Assembly: GCA_013389105.1 (NCBI GenBank)
Contig: JACADZ010000053.1
Span: forward strand, 1-49,615
DNA from: Parvularculaceae bacterium
GTDB taxonomy: Bacteria > Pseudomonadota > Alphaproteobacteria > Caulobacterales > Parvularculaceae
Length of the DNA: 49,615 nucleotides
Reading direction: 5' to 3'
Shown: positions 24,196-34,991 of the stretch, in pieces
How the letters are laid out: every line of letters begins with the position of its first letter
How positions within the stretch are numbered: the stretch's first letter is position 1
Notes under the pieces: model-generated
Told to the model about the DNA's origin: nothing
What the model saw: only the letters and a program-made list of their open reading frames with translations
The model's database searches: none
Translations under genes and position numbers: made by a program

Positions 24196-24900
24196 CTAGT
24201 CCCCGAGGGACCAGTTTTTCTTCCCGAAAGGTGAAGCAAGTTTTGCGCCAGCTTCGCCGGTCTGCACGGGGTGCAGCGCGTCCGCGCCGGCCGCCGATTG
24301 GTTGAGGGCTTCTTCCATCTTTTTGGCCGGGCCGCCGAACACAACGCCGACGCCCTTCTCGTGGCGGCGGACGACCTTCGCCGTCATTTTTCCGAGCGTG
24401 ACGATGGACCCGAGGGGCGGGCGGGGGTCGATTTCGAGCGAAGCGCCTGTCAGGGAAATGTCCAGGATCGAGCAGGGCTGCATCTCCCCGGATTCGAGCC
24501 GCAACACGGCCCGCGCTTCGGTCTTGATGCGCGGCGCGGCGCGGCGATCGGCGCCGACGGCCCGGTTATGGATCATCACGGTAAGTGCGTCCGCGGTCCG
24601 CCGGTTCTTGGAGCGCCGACCGCGATAGTCGATGGCGAACTCGTTGCCAGCCGAGCGCACGACCTTGCCCTCGAAGCGGCCGACATCGTCGATATAGAGC
24701 ACGACCTGTTCGCCTTGGCGCGGCGGCGCCGCCGCGCGCAGCAAGGCGCCGCCGGCTGAGACGTTAGTGACAAGGCACGGGCGTTCCTCTCCGCTTGCGC
24801 CAAGGAAACGCGCCTTCAGCGGCATGTCGACCCGCGCATGGCGACGTCGCTCGATGATGTCGGCCGAGATGAGGGACGGTTGGTGTTTCGTTTCGGCCAT
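24196..24900 (-). CDS. Tandem PilZ-domain protein
   Basis: A 234-residue protein carrying two PilZ domains, the usual c-di-GMP receptors. The first (about 15-110) has RRHAR and NVSAGG; the second (about 120-200) has RRAAPR and DISLTG. Both domains therefore keep the Arg pair and the [DN]-x-S-x-x-G motif that bind the dinucleotide. No enzymatic or membrane segment is visible. The start is ATG at 24900. Transcribed with the GYF_2 gene, divergent from a rhomboid gene, with a short inverted repeat in between. Target process not evident. Confidence 0.85.
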   Translation of the reverse strand: MAETKHQPSLISADIIERRRHARVDMPLKARFLGASGEERPCLVTNVSAGGALLRAAAPPRQGEQVVLYIDDVGRFEGKVVRSAGNEFAIDYRGRRSKNRRTADALTVMIHNRAVGADRRAAPRIKTEARAVLRLESGEMQPCSILDISLTGASLEIDPRPPLGSIVTLGKMTAKVVRRHEKGVGVVFGGPAKKMEEALNQSAAGADALHPVQTGEAGAKLASPFGKKNWSLGD

Positions 24901-24929
24901 GCTTGGGAGCTCGTTAACAACGCAAGGGC

Positions 24930-24942
24930 GTGGTTCAACCAC
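24930..24942. promoter_or_regulatory. Inverted repeat upstream of PilZ and rhomboid genes
   Basis: GTGGTT-C-AACCAC is a perfect 6+6 inverted repeat in the 98-bp divergent region, 30 bp before the PilZ gene start. It may be an operator or a chance element; there is no known consensus behind it. Confidence 0.25.
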
Positions 24943-24998
24943 AAGTCCTAACGCGCCAAAGTGAATAAAGGTTTGCAGCGGCCTCAAAGCGTCGCCAT

Positions 24999-25760
24999 AT
25001 GGCGGTTTTCGCGTCGAGGGAGCGCCCGATCGACCGCCGTTCGTCCGAAATCGAGACAGCCCCGCCGAGGCCGACGCCGCAGGGGCCGACTCTCGCCGCG
25101 CCGCTGATCGTCCTTGCGATTGCCGGCGCGCTCGCCGCGACCCATCTGCTGCTTGCGGCGCTGCCGCGCGTGACCGCCTTCCAGATCGAGTGGGCGCTCA
25201 GCCTCTCGCCGCTCATGGTGCGGCAGGGGCTCGCCAACGGCGCGCCGGGCGCCCTCTTGCCGCTGGCGACGCATATGCTGCTGCACGCCAATCTCGTTCA
25301 CCTCCTGTTTAACATCGCCTGGATGCTGCCTCTCGGCGCGGCGGTCGCCCGCCGGCTCGGCTCCGCTGATTACGAGTGGGGCGGGGCGAAGTCTGTCCTG
25401 CTCTTCCTCGCCCTTTTTATCGGCGGCGGCGTCGCCGGCGGGCTCGCCTTCATGTTCTTCAACCTCAACTCGGCGACGCCGGCGGTCGGCGCCTCTGGCG
25501 CAATCTTCGCGCTGCTCGGCGCGGCGATGCGGTTCTGGACCGGGCGCGAGATGCCGCGCGGGGCGTCGGACGCGCCGATCGTGCCGCTGTCGCACCCATT
25601 CCTCATCCGCATGACGCTCGCCAACGTCGCGCTCAATCTGCTGATGGGCTTCCTGCCGCAAATCCTCGGCGCCGGCAGAATCGCCTGGGAGGCGCATCTT
25701 GGCGGCTATTTCTTCGGGCTTCTCGCCTTTCCCCTTTTCGCCCGTGCTGCAGCGCGGTAG
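24999..25760 (+). CDS. Rhomboid-family intramembrane serine protease
   Basis: A 253-residue polytopic protein with about six membrane segments. The catalytic serine sits in GASGAIFALLG (about 164-174) and the catalytic histidine in WEAHLGGYFFG (about 231). The HMLLHANLVHLLFNI segment (about 92-106) contains the family's conserved His and Asn. The N-terminus (about 1-33) is a Pro/Arg-rich cytoplasmic stretch. It probably cleaves membrane-anchored substrates; none is evident next door. A second rhomboid gene lies at 45337-46011. The CBS gene follows after 71 bp. Confidence 0.9.
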   Translation: MAVFASRERPIDRRSSEIETAPPRPTPQGPTLAAPLIVLAIAGALAATHLLLAALPRVTAFQIEWALSLSPLMVRQGLANGAPGALLPLATHMLLHANLVHLLFNIAWMLPLGAAVARRLGSADYEWGGAKSVLLFLALFIGGGVAGGLAFMFFNLNSATPAVGASGAIFALLGAAMRFWTGREMPRGASDAPIVPLSHPFLIRMTLANVALNLLMGFLPQILGAGRIAWEAHLGGYFFGLLAFPLFARAAAR

Positions 25761-25831
25761 GCGCCGGTCGCCGCTTGCCTCAACTTCGTCCGTGTCGCAT
25801 GCTTGTCGGGCGGGGATATGGAGGCGGTGCG

Positions 25832-26260
25832 ATGAAAGTCGTGAATATCCTGCAGTCCAAGGGCGCCGAAGTGTTCGCGGTCGCGGATACGGACACGGTC
25901 GCCAGAGCCGTCAGCGTCCTCACCGACAAGAATATCGGCGCGGTCGTGGTGAAAAACGCGAAAGGCGAGGTCGCCGGCATCCTCTCAGAGCGCGATATCG
26001 TCCGTCATCTGAAGGACAAGGGGGCCGACGTGCTTGCCTTGTCGGTCAAGGCGTGCATGTCGCCCAATCCGCACACCTGCCGACCGGACGACTCGGTCGA
26101 CGATCTGATGACGATGATGACCAACAAGCGCGTCCGCCACCTCCCGGTGGTTAACGGCGCCCGCCTCCTTGGGCTCGTCTCGATCGGCGATGTGGTCAAG
26201 CGCAAGATCGAGGAGATCGAGCACGAGGCCCAAGCGTTGAAGGAGTATATTTCGTCCTAG
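25832..26260 (+). CDS. Tandem CBS-domain protein
   Basis: A 142-residue protein composed of one Bateman module: CBS1 (about 8-65; VFAVADTDTVARAVSVLTDKN, GILSERDIVRHL) and CBS2 (about 73-128; CRPDDSVDDLMTMMTNKRVRHLPVV, GLVSIGDVVK). Such stand-alone modules bind adenine nucleotides and are common in alphaproteobacteria, where their function is mostly unknown. The ATG at 25832 is the start, since the upstream frame overlaps the rhomboid gene. A short inverted repeat (CGCCCC...GGGGCG, about 26278-26305) beyond the stop might act as terminator. Confidence 0.9.
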   Translation: MKVVNILQSKGAEVFAVADTDTVARAVSVLTDKNIGAVVVKNAKGEVAGILSERDIVRHLKDKGADVLALSVKACMSPNPHTCRPDDSVDDLMTMMTNKRVRHLPVVNGARLLGLVSIGDVVKRKIEEIEHEAQALKEYISS

Positions 26261-26527
26261 GGCGAACGACCGCCGGCGCCCCTCCTCCGCGCAGCGGGGC
26301 GTATGGCTAAGTCTGCCATAAAATGGAGCGTTGACGGTTCGGACGATGGGCACGTCCAAATGGAAACGCTGTCGCCCTGCTGATGTGATGAGGTGGACGG
26401 CCTCCGCCCGCGGCGTCTTCGCGCCAAGGTGTAGCTGTTGACGTCACGCTGGCGCGCCGGCCTTGCCAAAGGCCGCAATAAGTCTGATGCAACACGACGC
26501 CCCGCAGCCTTTTCACCTCCCCGTCGC

Positions 26528-28384
26528 ATGTTTTCGTTTTTCGAGCGCCGCATCGATCCCTTCCCGGAAACCCGGCAAGGGACGCCGCCGAAGTCCCTCG
26601 CGCGCTTCTGCTGGCATTACGTCAAGGATGCGGCCCCCCTGCTCATCCTGCTCGCCGTTCTCACGGCGCTGATTTCGATCGGCGAAGTGCTGATGTTCGG
26701 GTTCCTCGGGCGCATCGTCGACTGGCTTTCATCGGCCGACCGGGCGACGTTTCTGGCCGCGCAGCGGGACGCGCTCCTCGCCATGGGCGCGCTCGTCCTG
26801 ATCGGCCTCCCCGCCGCCGTGCTGCTGCGCTCGCTGATCATCCACCAGTCGCTCCTCGGCAACCTGCCGATGAGCGCGCGCTGGCGGATGCACCGCGCCC
26901 TGCTCGGCCAAAGTCTCGGCTTCTTCGCCAATGAATTCGCCGGCCGCGTCGCCGCCAAGGTGATGCAGACCGCGCTCGCCGTGCGCGAGACCGTGATGAA
27001 GATCCTCGACGTGTTCGTTTACGTCGCGGTCTACTTCACCGCCATGATCGGGCTCGTCGCCGCCTCCGATTGGCGGCTCGCCATGCCGATGCTGGTCTGG
27101 CTCGTCGCCTACATCCTTATCCTGCGCCATTTCATACCGCGTCTGCGCGACATCTCGGAAAAGCAGGCCGACGCCCGCGCGGCCATGACCGGCCGCATCG
27201 TCGACAGCTACACCAACATCGCGACGGTGAAGCTCTTCGCGCATGGCGGGCGCGAGGCGCTCTATGCGCGCGAGAGCATGAAGGAGTTCCTCGCGACCGT
27301 TCACCCGCAGATGCGGCTCGTCACGCAGTTCGAAGTCGCAAACTACGTCAACAACAGTCTGGTCGTGTTCGCCGTCGCGGGGCTTTCGATCTGGCTCTGG
27401 CTTGGCGATCGCATCACCGTCGGGGCGATCGCGACGGGGATTGCGCTCACCTTGCGCATCAACGGCATGTCGCAATGGATCATGTGGGAGGTCTCGGGCC
27501 TCTTTGAGAACATCGGCACGGTCTATGACGGCATGGGCACGATGACGAAAGCGACGGCCGTGGTCGATGCGCCGCAGGCCGGCGTCCTCGCCTGCCCGAA
27601 GGGCGCGATCGAGTTCGATCGCGTGAAGTTCCACTACGGTCGCGAGGGCGGGGTCATCGACGAGTTTTCGCTGAAGGTCGCGCCCGGAGAAAAAATCGGG
27701 CTGGTCGGGCGCTCGGGCGCCGGCAAATCGACGCTCGTCAACCTGCTGCTGCGCTTCTACGACGTCGAGGCCGGGCGCATCCTTGTTGACGGCGAGGATA
27801 TCGCCCGCGTGACCCAGGAGTCGCTTCGTGCGAAGATCGGCGTCGTGACGCAGGACACGTCGCTCCTCCATCGCTCGATCCGCGATAACATCGCCTATGG
27901 ACGGCCCGGCGCCAGCGAGGCCGAGATTATTGAAGCCGCCCGCCGCGCCAACGCCCTCGATTTCATCGTGCAACTTGAAGACCAGAAGGGGCGCCGGGGC
28001 TTCGACGCCCATGTCGGCGAACGCGGCGTCAAGCTGTCGGGCGGCCAACGGCAGCGCATCGCCATCGCCCGCATCTTTCTGAAAGACGCGCCGATCCTCG
28101 TCCTTGACGAGGCCACCTCGGCGCTCGACTCCGAGATCGAGGCGGCGATTCAGGAAAATCTCTTTCAGTTGATGCGCGGCAAGACCGTCATCGCCATCGC
28201 GCACCGGCTCTCGACAATTTCGCAGCTCGATCGGCTCGTCGTCATCGACGACGGCGCGATCGTCGAGACCGGCCGGCACGCGGATCTCGTTGGCGCCGGC
28301 GGTCTTTATGCGGACCTTTGGGCGCGCCAGTCGGGCGGCTTCCTGACGCGGCCAAGGCCCGCGCCCGCCGAGGCCGCGGAATGA
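26528..28384 (+). CDS. ABC exporter (fused permease and ATPase)
   Basis: A 618-residue half-transporter of the MsbA/lipid-multidrug exporter type. The N-terminal portion (about 40-330) has six membrane segments. The ATPase domain has Walker A GRSGAGKST (about 394), Q-loop VTQDTSLLHRSIRDNI, signature LSGGQRQR (about 503), Walker B ILVLDEATSALD and the H-loop IAHRLSTI. Substrate is not predictable; the domain order suggests export. A TTG upstream at 26438 would extend the protein into a region without family similarity, so ATG 26528 is chosen. The 267 bp before it are gene-free. The SDR gene follows after 82 bp. Confidence 0.9.
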   Translation: MFSFFERRIDPFPETRQGTPPKSLARFCWHYVKDAAPLLILLAVLTALISIGEVLMFGFLGRIVDWLSSADRATFLAAQRDALLAMGALVLIGLPAAVLLRSLIIHQSLLGNLPMSARWRMHRALLGQSLGFFANEFAGRVAAKVMQTALAVRETVMKILDVFVYVAVYFTAMIGLVAASDWRLAMPMLVWLVAYILILRHFIPRLRDISEKQADARAAMTGRIVDSYTNIATVKLFAHGGREALYARESMKEFLATVHPQMRLVTQFEVANYVNNSLVVFAVAGLSIWLWLGDRITVGAIATGIALTLRINGMSQWIMWEVSGLFENIGTVYDGMGTMTKATAVVDAPQAGVLACPKGAIEFDRVKFHYGREGGVIDEFSLKVAPGEKIGLVGRSGAGKSTLVNLLLRFYDVEAGRILVDGEDIARVTQESLRAKIGVVTQDTSLLHRSIRDNIAYGRPGASEAEIIEAARRANALDFIVQLEDQKGRRGFDAHVGERGVKLSGGQRQRIAIARIFLKDAPILVLDEATSALDSEIEAAIQENLFQLMRGKTVIAIAHRLSTISQLDRLVVIDDGAIVETGRHADLVGAGGLYADLWARQSGGFLTRPRPAPAEAAE

Positions 28385-28466
28385 GCCGCCGTCCCTGGCC
28401 GCTGAAAGTCCGTGCGTGGTCGAGGGAAACCGCCTATCGAATCGGAATATCGCCGCGAGGAGAAAA

Positions 28467-29462
28467 ATGATGACCGCACGTTCAACCCGCCGCCAGATGC
28501 TCGCCGTCGCCGGCGCGAGCGCCGCCGCCGCCGGCCTCGCCGGGAATGCCGGGGCCGGGCCCCTGAGCCTCAAAGGCAAGTCGGCGCTCATCACCGGCGC
28601 CAGCTCCGGTTTCGGAAGGCTGACCGCGCTTCACCTCGCCCGCGCGGGCGCCGTCGTCGTCGCCTCCATGCGCAACCTCAAGGGCGGCAAGCGCGTCGAG
28701 GCGCAGGAGCTCGCCGACATCGCGCGCGACGAGAAGCTGAAGCTCAGCGTCGTCGAGATCGATGTGACCAAGCCCGATACGATCGCCGCAGGTGTCGCCG
28801 CCGCGTTCGCCAAGGCGGGCGGCAAGCTCGACCTCCTGATGAACAACGCGGGCGTCGGCATCGGCGGCCCCATCGAGTTCAATGACGAAAAGGCCGTCGC
28901 GGACGCCGTGGACGTCAACCTCCTCGGCTATCATCGCATGGCGCGCGCCGTCCTGCCGGCCATGCGCAAGCGGCGCGAAGGGCTCATCGCGGCCGTCTCG
29001 AGCCAGCTCGGCCGCATCGTTCTTCCGAACATCGGCGTCTACTGCGCGACCAAGTTCGGCGTCGAGGCGATGTTCGAGACGCTCGCCTACGAACTCGCGC
29101 CCTTCGGCGTCGAAGTGACGATCGTCCAGCCCGGCGGCTACCCGACGAAGATCTGGGATACGGGCCGTCGCCTCGGCGAAGAGGTCGAGGCCCGGGCCGA
29201 CGGCGAACGCAAGGAGGCCTATGCCGGACACCTCGCTCTGGCGCGCGGCTTCATGACCGGCCCCCGCCAGACCGACCCCATGGACGTGCCGAGGGCCGTT
29301 GCGGAGATCCTCGCGCTGCCGGTCGGCAAGCGCCCCCTGCGCCGTCCGGTCCACCCGAACTCGCAGGCGATGACGGCGGCGAACGCAGCCCTAGCGCAAA
29401 TTGAGGCGTCGGTGCTCGGCAATGGTCCTTACAAGGACTGGCACGCCGCCGTCGTCGATTAA
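28467..29462 (+). CDS. Tat-exported short-chain dehydrogenase/reductase
   Basis: A 331-residue SDR with TGASSGFG cofactor loop, NNAGVGIGG, AAVSSQLG (catalytic Ser) and VYCATKFG (catalytic Tyr and Lys, YxxxK). What is unusual is the N-terminus: TARSTRRQMLAVAGASAAAAG is a twin-arginine signal (S/T-R-R-x-M-L) followed by a hydrophobic Ala-rich segment, so it should be exported folded with its cofactor. The start is ATG at 28467 (or 28470) with GCGAGGAG just before. The substrate is unknown. It follows the ABC exporter in the same direction, and a 12-bp hairpin lies just downstream. Confidence 0.8.
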   Translation: MMTARSTRRQMLAVAGASAAAAGLAGNAGAGPLSLKGKSALITGASSGFGRLTALHLARAGAVVVASMRNLKGGKRVEAQELADIARDEKLKLSVVEIDVTKPDTIAAGVAAAFAKAGGKLDLLMNNAGVGIGGPIEFNDEKAVADAVDVNLLGYHRMARAVLPAMRKRREGLIAAVSSQLGRIVLPNIGVYCATKFGVEAMFETLAYELAPFGVEVTIVQPGGYPTKIWDTGRRLGEEVEARADGERKEAYAGHLALARGFMTGPRQTDPMDVPRAVAEILALPVGKRPLRRPVHPNSQAMTAANAALAQIEASVLGNGPYKDWHAAVVD

Positions 29463-29468
29463 ACGAAG

Positions 29469-29497
29469 GCGCCGCCTTGATGCGCAAGGCGGCGCCC
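29469..29497. terminator. Strong hairpin between convergent genes
   Basis: A perfect 12-bp inverted repeat (GGCGCCGCCTTG / CAAGGCGGCGCC) with loop ATGCG starts seven bases after the SDR stop, between convergent genes. There is no long T-tract, but the stem is stable and its placement suits a factor-assisted or bidirectional terminator. Confidence 0.6.
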
Positions 29498-29680
29498 TCG
29501 CTGCGACGAAGTTTCGGGAGACTGACGAGGCCGGCGCTGGCGGGGCGTCGGCGCATCCCGATTCGGAAGGCAGCCGGCACTCCACTACGCAACGCCGGCG
29601 CGCGTGGAATTAGCAATCTATTGTGACGGTCCTGCGCCCGCCGCGTGATGCTTTTGTGTCGCGGCGGCTGGAACGCGCCG

Positions 29681-30169
29681 TTACGCCGGATATTTTTTCC
29701 GCATATGGGCGTAGGCGTCGGCGACGATTTTTTCGAGGACCGGGAGATCAACATCCTCGAGTCTGTTGATGTAGAGGCATGAGCCGCCATGGCGGTGTTT
29801 GCCGAGCTTCTTCAGAAGCCCCTCAAAGCGCGCAAATCCCGGCAGGACATAGACGACAAGCGACGTCGAACGGGGCGAAAATCCCGTCATGCACATGTCG
29901 CCCTCGCGACCGCTGTCATACTTGTAGTGATAGCGGCCGAAACCGATGATCGAGGAGCCCCACATAACCGGCTTTTCGCCGGTGACCTTTTTCATCAAGG
30001 CAAGAAGGGTCTTCGCATCCTTGCGGCGCGTCTCGTTCGGAACCTTGTCGATGAACGCCTCGACGCTGACCGCCGTCGGCTTGGTCTTGGCTCCTGACTT
30101 CTCCGATGCCGATTTCGCCGCCGGCTTCCGCGCCGTCCTCGCGGTCTTCGCCGAAGCATTCGCCGCCAT
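29681..30169 (-). CDS. DUF1801-family protein (YdhG-like)
   Basis: A 162-residue protein with a basic Ala/Lys-rich N-terminal tail (about 1-35), possibly for nucleic-acid contact, then a DUF1801 domain: VPNETRRKDAKTLLALM, MWGSSIIGFGRYHYKY and TGFSPRSTSLVVYVLPGF are the family motifs. The function of the family is not established. It lies 17 bp after the MFS transporter stop in the same direction, so it may be the last gene of that operon. Confidence 0.85.
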   Translation of the reverse strand: MAANASAKTARTARKPAAKSASEKSGAKTKPTAVSVEAFIDKVPNETRRKDAKTLLALMKKVTGEKPVMWGSSIIGFGRYHYKYDSGREGDMCMTGFSPRSTSLVVYVLPGFARFEGLLKKLGKHRHGGSCLYINRLEDVDLPVLEKIVADAYAHMRKKYPA

Positions 30170-30186
30170 GCCGCGCTCCTCGATCG

Positions 30187-31518
30187 CTACGACGTCGCCT
30201 TCGCCCAGTCGGCGGGGAGCTTCTTCGAGGTCCAGTAGTAAGCGGCGGCCGCCCCGAGGCTCGAGATCCCGAGCGAGGTGATCGCGATCCGGAGCGCCGT
30301 CGTCTCGCCGTGCTCGGCCGCGAAAATGTCGGAGAGGCCGCCGACCCAGAGCGGGCCGAAGCCGAGCGCGATGATGTTCAGGATAAAGAACATGAAGGCG
30401 ACGGCGAAGGCGCGCAGGTTGACGGGCGCGAGCGTCTGCACGAGCGACCAGGTGGGCCCAAGATAGAGCCCGAGGCCGATGAGGAACGGAGCCGTCCAGA
30501 AGAACGCCCAGAACGGCGTCGCCGCCCAGGTCGAAAGGAACCCGGCGGGGATGGTGACGAGCATGCCGATCGCCGGCACCAGAGCGTAGGCGCCCTTGTC
30601 CCTCTTGCCGAAATGGTCGGTGAGATAGCCGCCCGCGAGCGTGCCGATCGCATAGGCGACGCCGTTCAGCAGGCCGAGCGGCACGGTGATCTCCGGATAG
30701 GAGAGATCATAAGTGCGCCGGTAGAAGTCGACCGCCCACATGCCGACGCCGTAGCCGGTGAACGAGGCGAGCGTCGCGCCGGCGATGAGTCCCCACATGG
30801 ACGGAATCGCGAGCAGACGCTTCACGCCGTCCGCGAATTTCACCGACGCCGCGCTGTGATGGCCGTCCTGCGCGCCGCGCACCGGCTCCCTGACCGTCAG
30901 TTTCAGGATGACGGCGAGCACGAGACCCGGCACGCCGACCACGAAAAAGGCGTTGCGCCAGCCGAATTCCTCGAGCACCCAGCCGCCGGCGAGGAAGGCG
31001 AACATCTGGCCTATCGGGATGCCGAGCGAATAAAGCGACAGGGCCCGGGCCCGCTGCTCCTTGGGAAAGTAGTCCGCGATGATCGAGTGCGACGGCGGCG
31101 ACCCGCCCGCCTCGCCGATGCCGACGCCGATGCGGGCGAGCGCGAGCTGCCAGGCGTTCTGCGCAAAGCCCGAGATGGCGGTGAACCCCGACCAGACGGC
31201 GAGCGAGATGGTGACGATCGACACGCGGTTCCAGCGATCCGCGAGCCAGGCGATCGGAATGCCGAGCGTTGTGTAGAGAACTGCGAAGGCGAGCCCCTTG
31301 AGCAGCCCGAGCATGGAGTCCGAGAGGCCGAGGTCCTCCTTCAGCGCCGGCGAGACGATGGCGATGATCTGACGGTCGATGAAATTGAAGGTGTAGACGA
31401 CGGTCAGCACCGCGAGCACGTAGTAGCTGTAGCGCGCGCCGGGGGCCGCCTGCGCCGGCGGGGCGGCGGCGGTCGAGAGTCCCTGACCTGCGGCGGGGGC
31501 CGCGTCGCTCGCGCTCAC
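30187..31518 (-). CDS. Spinster-like MFS transporter
   Basis: A 443-residue, 12-segment major-facilitator transporter. The N-terminal half contains TFNFIDRQIIAIV, then LGIPIAWLADRWNRV (the conserved loop-2 signature) and ARIGVGIGEAGGSPPSHSII, typical of the spinster/YajR-like subgroup. These are often assigned to sugar, lipid or drug export, and the substrate here is unknown. The GTG start at 31518 overlaps the stop of the upstream lipoprotein gene (GTGA), so the two are translated together. The frame upstream is open but contains no membrane segment. Confidence 0.85.
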   Translation of the reverse strand: MSASDAAPAAGQGLSTAAAPPAQAAPGARYSYYVLAVLTVVYTFNFIDRQIIAIVSPALKEDLGLSDSMLGLLKGLAFAVLYTTLGIPIAWLADRWNRVSIVTISLAVWSGFTAISGFAQNAWQLALARIGVGIGEAGGSPPSHSIIADYFPKEQRARALSLYSLGIPIGQMFAFLAGGWVLEEFGWRNAFFVVGVPGLVLAVILKLTVREPVRGAQDGHHSAASVKFADGVKRLLAIPSMWGLIAGATLASFTGYGVGMWAVDFYRRTYDLSYPEITVPLGLLNGVAYAIGTLAGGYLTDHFGKRDKGAYALVPAIGMLVTIPAGFLSTWAATPFWAFFWTAPFLIGLGLYLGPTWSLVQTLAPVNLRAFAVAFMFFILNIIALGFGPLWVGGLSDIFAAEHGETTALRIAITSLGISSLGAAAAYYWTSKKLPADWAKATS

Positions 31519-31820
31519 AGGCGGAACCCGGTGACGCACTGGACCGCCGATTTGCCGACCGCGGTCACCGCGCGCGGATTGTCGATGCGCATCAGCGCGC
31601 GCACCGCTTCGAGCGTCGAGGGCGCACGCGCGACGCTCAGCGTGTAGCGCGCAAGGTCTTGGAGGTCGTCGTCGGAGAGGCGCTCATCGAGGTCGTCGAC
31701 CATGCACAGCGCCGTGCCCTCGGGAATGCCGATCGCCTGAAAGCGGTCCTCAAGCGTCACGCGCGCCGCCGTCGCGCAGGCGGCGAGGGCTGCGACCGAC
31801 GCCGGCATCAACCAACGCAT
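31515..31820 (-). CDS. Small predicted lipoprotein
   Basis: A 101-residue protein that I cannot assign. With the ATG at 31820 the signal peptide is MRWLMPASVAALAAC (Cys15, lipobox), and GGGAGG is spaced 9 bases before it; a longer start at 31841 places the ribosome site wrongly. The mature part contains two cysteines (ALCMVDD and VQCVTGF) and is otherwise ordinary. It is translationally coupled to the MFS gene and may be an accessory protein for it. The quinone reductase gene diverges from here across about 77 bp. Confidence 0.65.
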   Translation of the reverse strand: MRWLMPASVAALAACATAARVTLEDRFQAIGIPEGTALCMVDDLDERLSDDDLQDLARYTLSVARAPSTLEAVRALMRIDNPRAVTAVGKSAVQCVTGFRL

Positions 31821-31897
31821 CAAAGCGTTCCTCCCTGTCATTCGCCGTTCCGCCCCGCGCCGGACCATGCGAAAGATACGGCGCAATCGCAAGCCGT

Positions 31898-32905
31898 ATG
31901 GACAGGACCCCCATGAAATCAATGATGAGCACGGCGCCTGACGGCCCGACGGGACTGAGGCTGACCGAGACGCCGACGCCGGTCCCGGGCCCTGGCGAGG
32001 TCCGAATCGCGGTGAAGGCGGCAGGGGTCAATTTTCCCGACGTTCTGCTGACCCGCGACCTCTACCAGTTTAGACCGGCGCGGCCCTTCGCGCCGGGCGG
32101 CGAGGTCGCCGGCGTCGTCGAGGCGACCGGCCCGGGCGTCAGCGGCGTCCAGGAAGGCGACCGCGTCCTCGCCGGCGGCGTCTCCGGCGGTTTCGCGACG
32201 CATTTCATCTGCCGGGCCGAAGCGGCGCGGAAAATTCCCGACAGCATGCCGTTCGACGAGGCCGCCGCTTTCATGTTGACCTACGGCACCTCGCACTACG
32301 CTCTGAAGGACCGCGCAGCGCTCAAACCCGGCGAATCCCTTTTCATCCTCGGCGCCGCGGGCGGCGTCGGGGCGGCGGCGATCGAGCTCGGCAAGGTCAT
32401 GGGCGCAAAAGTCGTGGCCGGCGTCTCGTCGGACGACAAGGCGCGCTTCTGCCGGGAGCTCGGCGCGGACGAGACGCTGGTCTATCCGACCGCGCTCGAC
32501 AAGGACGGCATGAAGGCGCTTTCGGCCGAGATCAAGCGGGTCTGCGGCGGCGACGGCGCCAATGTCGTCTATGACGCGGTCGGCGGCGACTACGCCGAGG
32601 CGGCGCTGCGCGCCGTCGCTTGGGAGGGGCGGTTCCTCGTCGTCGGCTTCCCGGCGGGCATACCGAAAATCCCGCTGAATCTGACGCTTCTCAAGAGCTG
32701 CCAGATCGTCGGCGTTTTCTGGGGCGCCTTCACCATGCGCGACCCGAAGCGCAACGCGGCGCATGTAGCGGAGCTCTTTGAGTGGTATACGGAAGGAAAA
32801 ATCCGGCCGCGGATTACAGCGCGATTCCCGCTTGAGCGGGCCGGCGAGGCCCTCGCCCTGATGGAGGGCCGCAAGGCGCTGGGGAAAGTCGTGCTGACCG
32901 TTTAG
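31898..32905 (+). CDS. Zinc-independent quinone oxidoreductase (MDR family)
   Basis: A 335-residue medium-chain reductase/dehydrogenase similar to NADPH:quinone reductase (QOR). AAGVNFPDVLLTRDLYQ is the family N-terminal motif, FAPGGEVAGVVEATGPGV follows, and the cofactor loop GAAGGVGAAAIELGK marks NADP binding. The catalytic-zinc cysteines of alcohol dehydrogenases are absent. ATGs at 31898 and 31913 are both possible; the first is used. It is convergent with the ferredoxin-NADP reductase gene (5 bp between stops), and the substrate is not predictable. Confidence 0.88.
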   Translation: MDRTPMKSMMSTAPDGPTGLRLTETPTPVPGPGEVRIAVKAAGVNFPDVLLTRDLYQFRPARPFAPGGEVAGVVEATGPGVSGVQEGDRVLAGGVSGGFATHFICRAEAARKIPDSMPFDEAAAFMLTYGTSHYALKDRAALKPGESLFILGAAGGVGAAAIELGKVMGAKVVAGVSSDDKARFCRELGADETLVYPTALDKDGMKALSAEIKRVCGGDGANVVYDAVGGDYAEAALRAVAWEGRFLVVGFPAGIPKIPLNLTLLKSCQIVGVFWGAFTMRDPKRNAAHVAELFEWYTEGKIRPRITARFPLERAGEALALMEGRKALGKVVLTV

Positions 32906-32910
32906 CGCCG

Positions 32911-34844
<1,934 letters not shown>

Positions 34845-34991
34845 GTCGCCATCCCTGAGCCGAACGCGCGGCGGACGCAAGCACGGCGCGCATATCGAAA
34901 CTTTCACCCAGCGCCGCTGAACCGGACGCAGCGCCGCGTCGTAGGCGTCGAGGTCGACGTATCCCCGTCGACGTGCAGGAATGGGGTGTCT

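Noticed and set aside
26729..28594. A 621-codon minus-strand open frame opposite the ABC exporter
   Set aside because: Low-complexity Arg/Asp/Ala/Glu composition, no domain; the sense strand encodes a complete ABC exporter.
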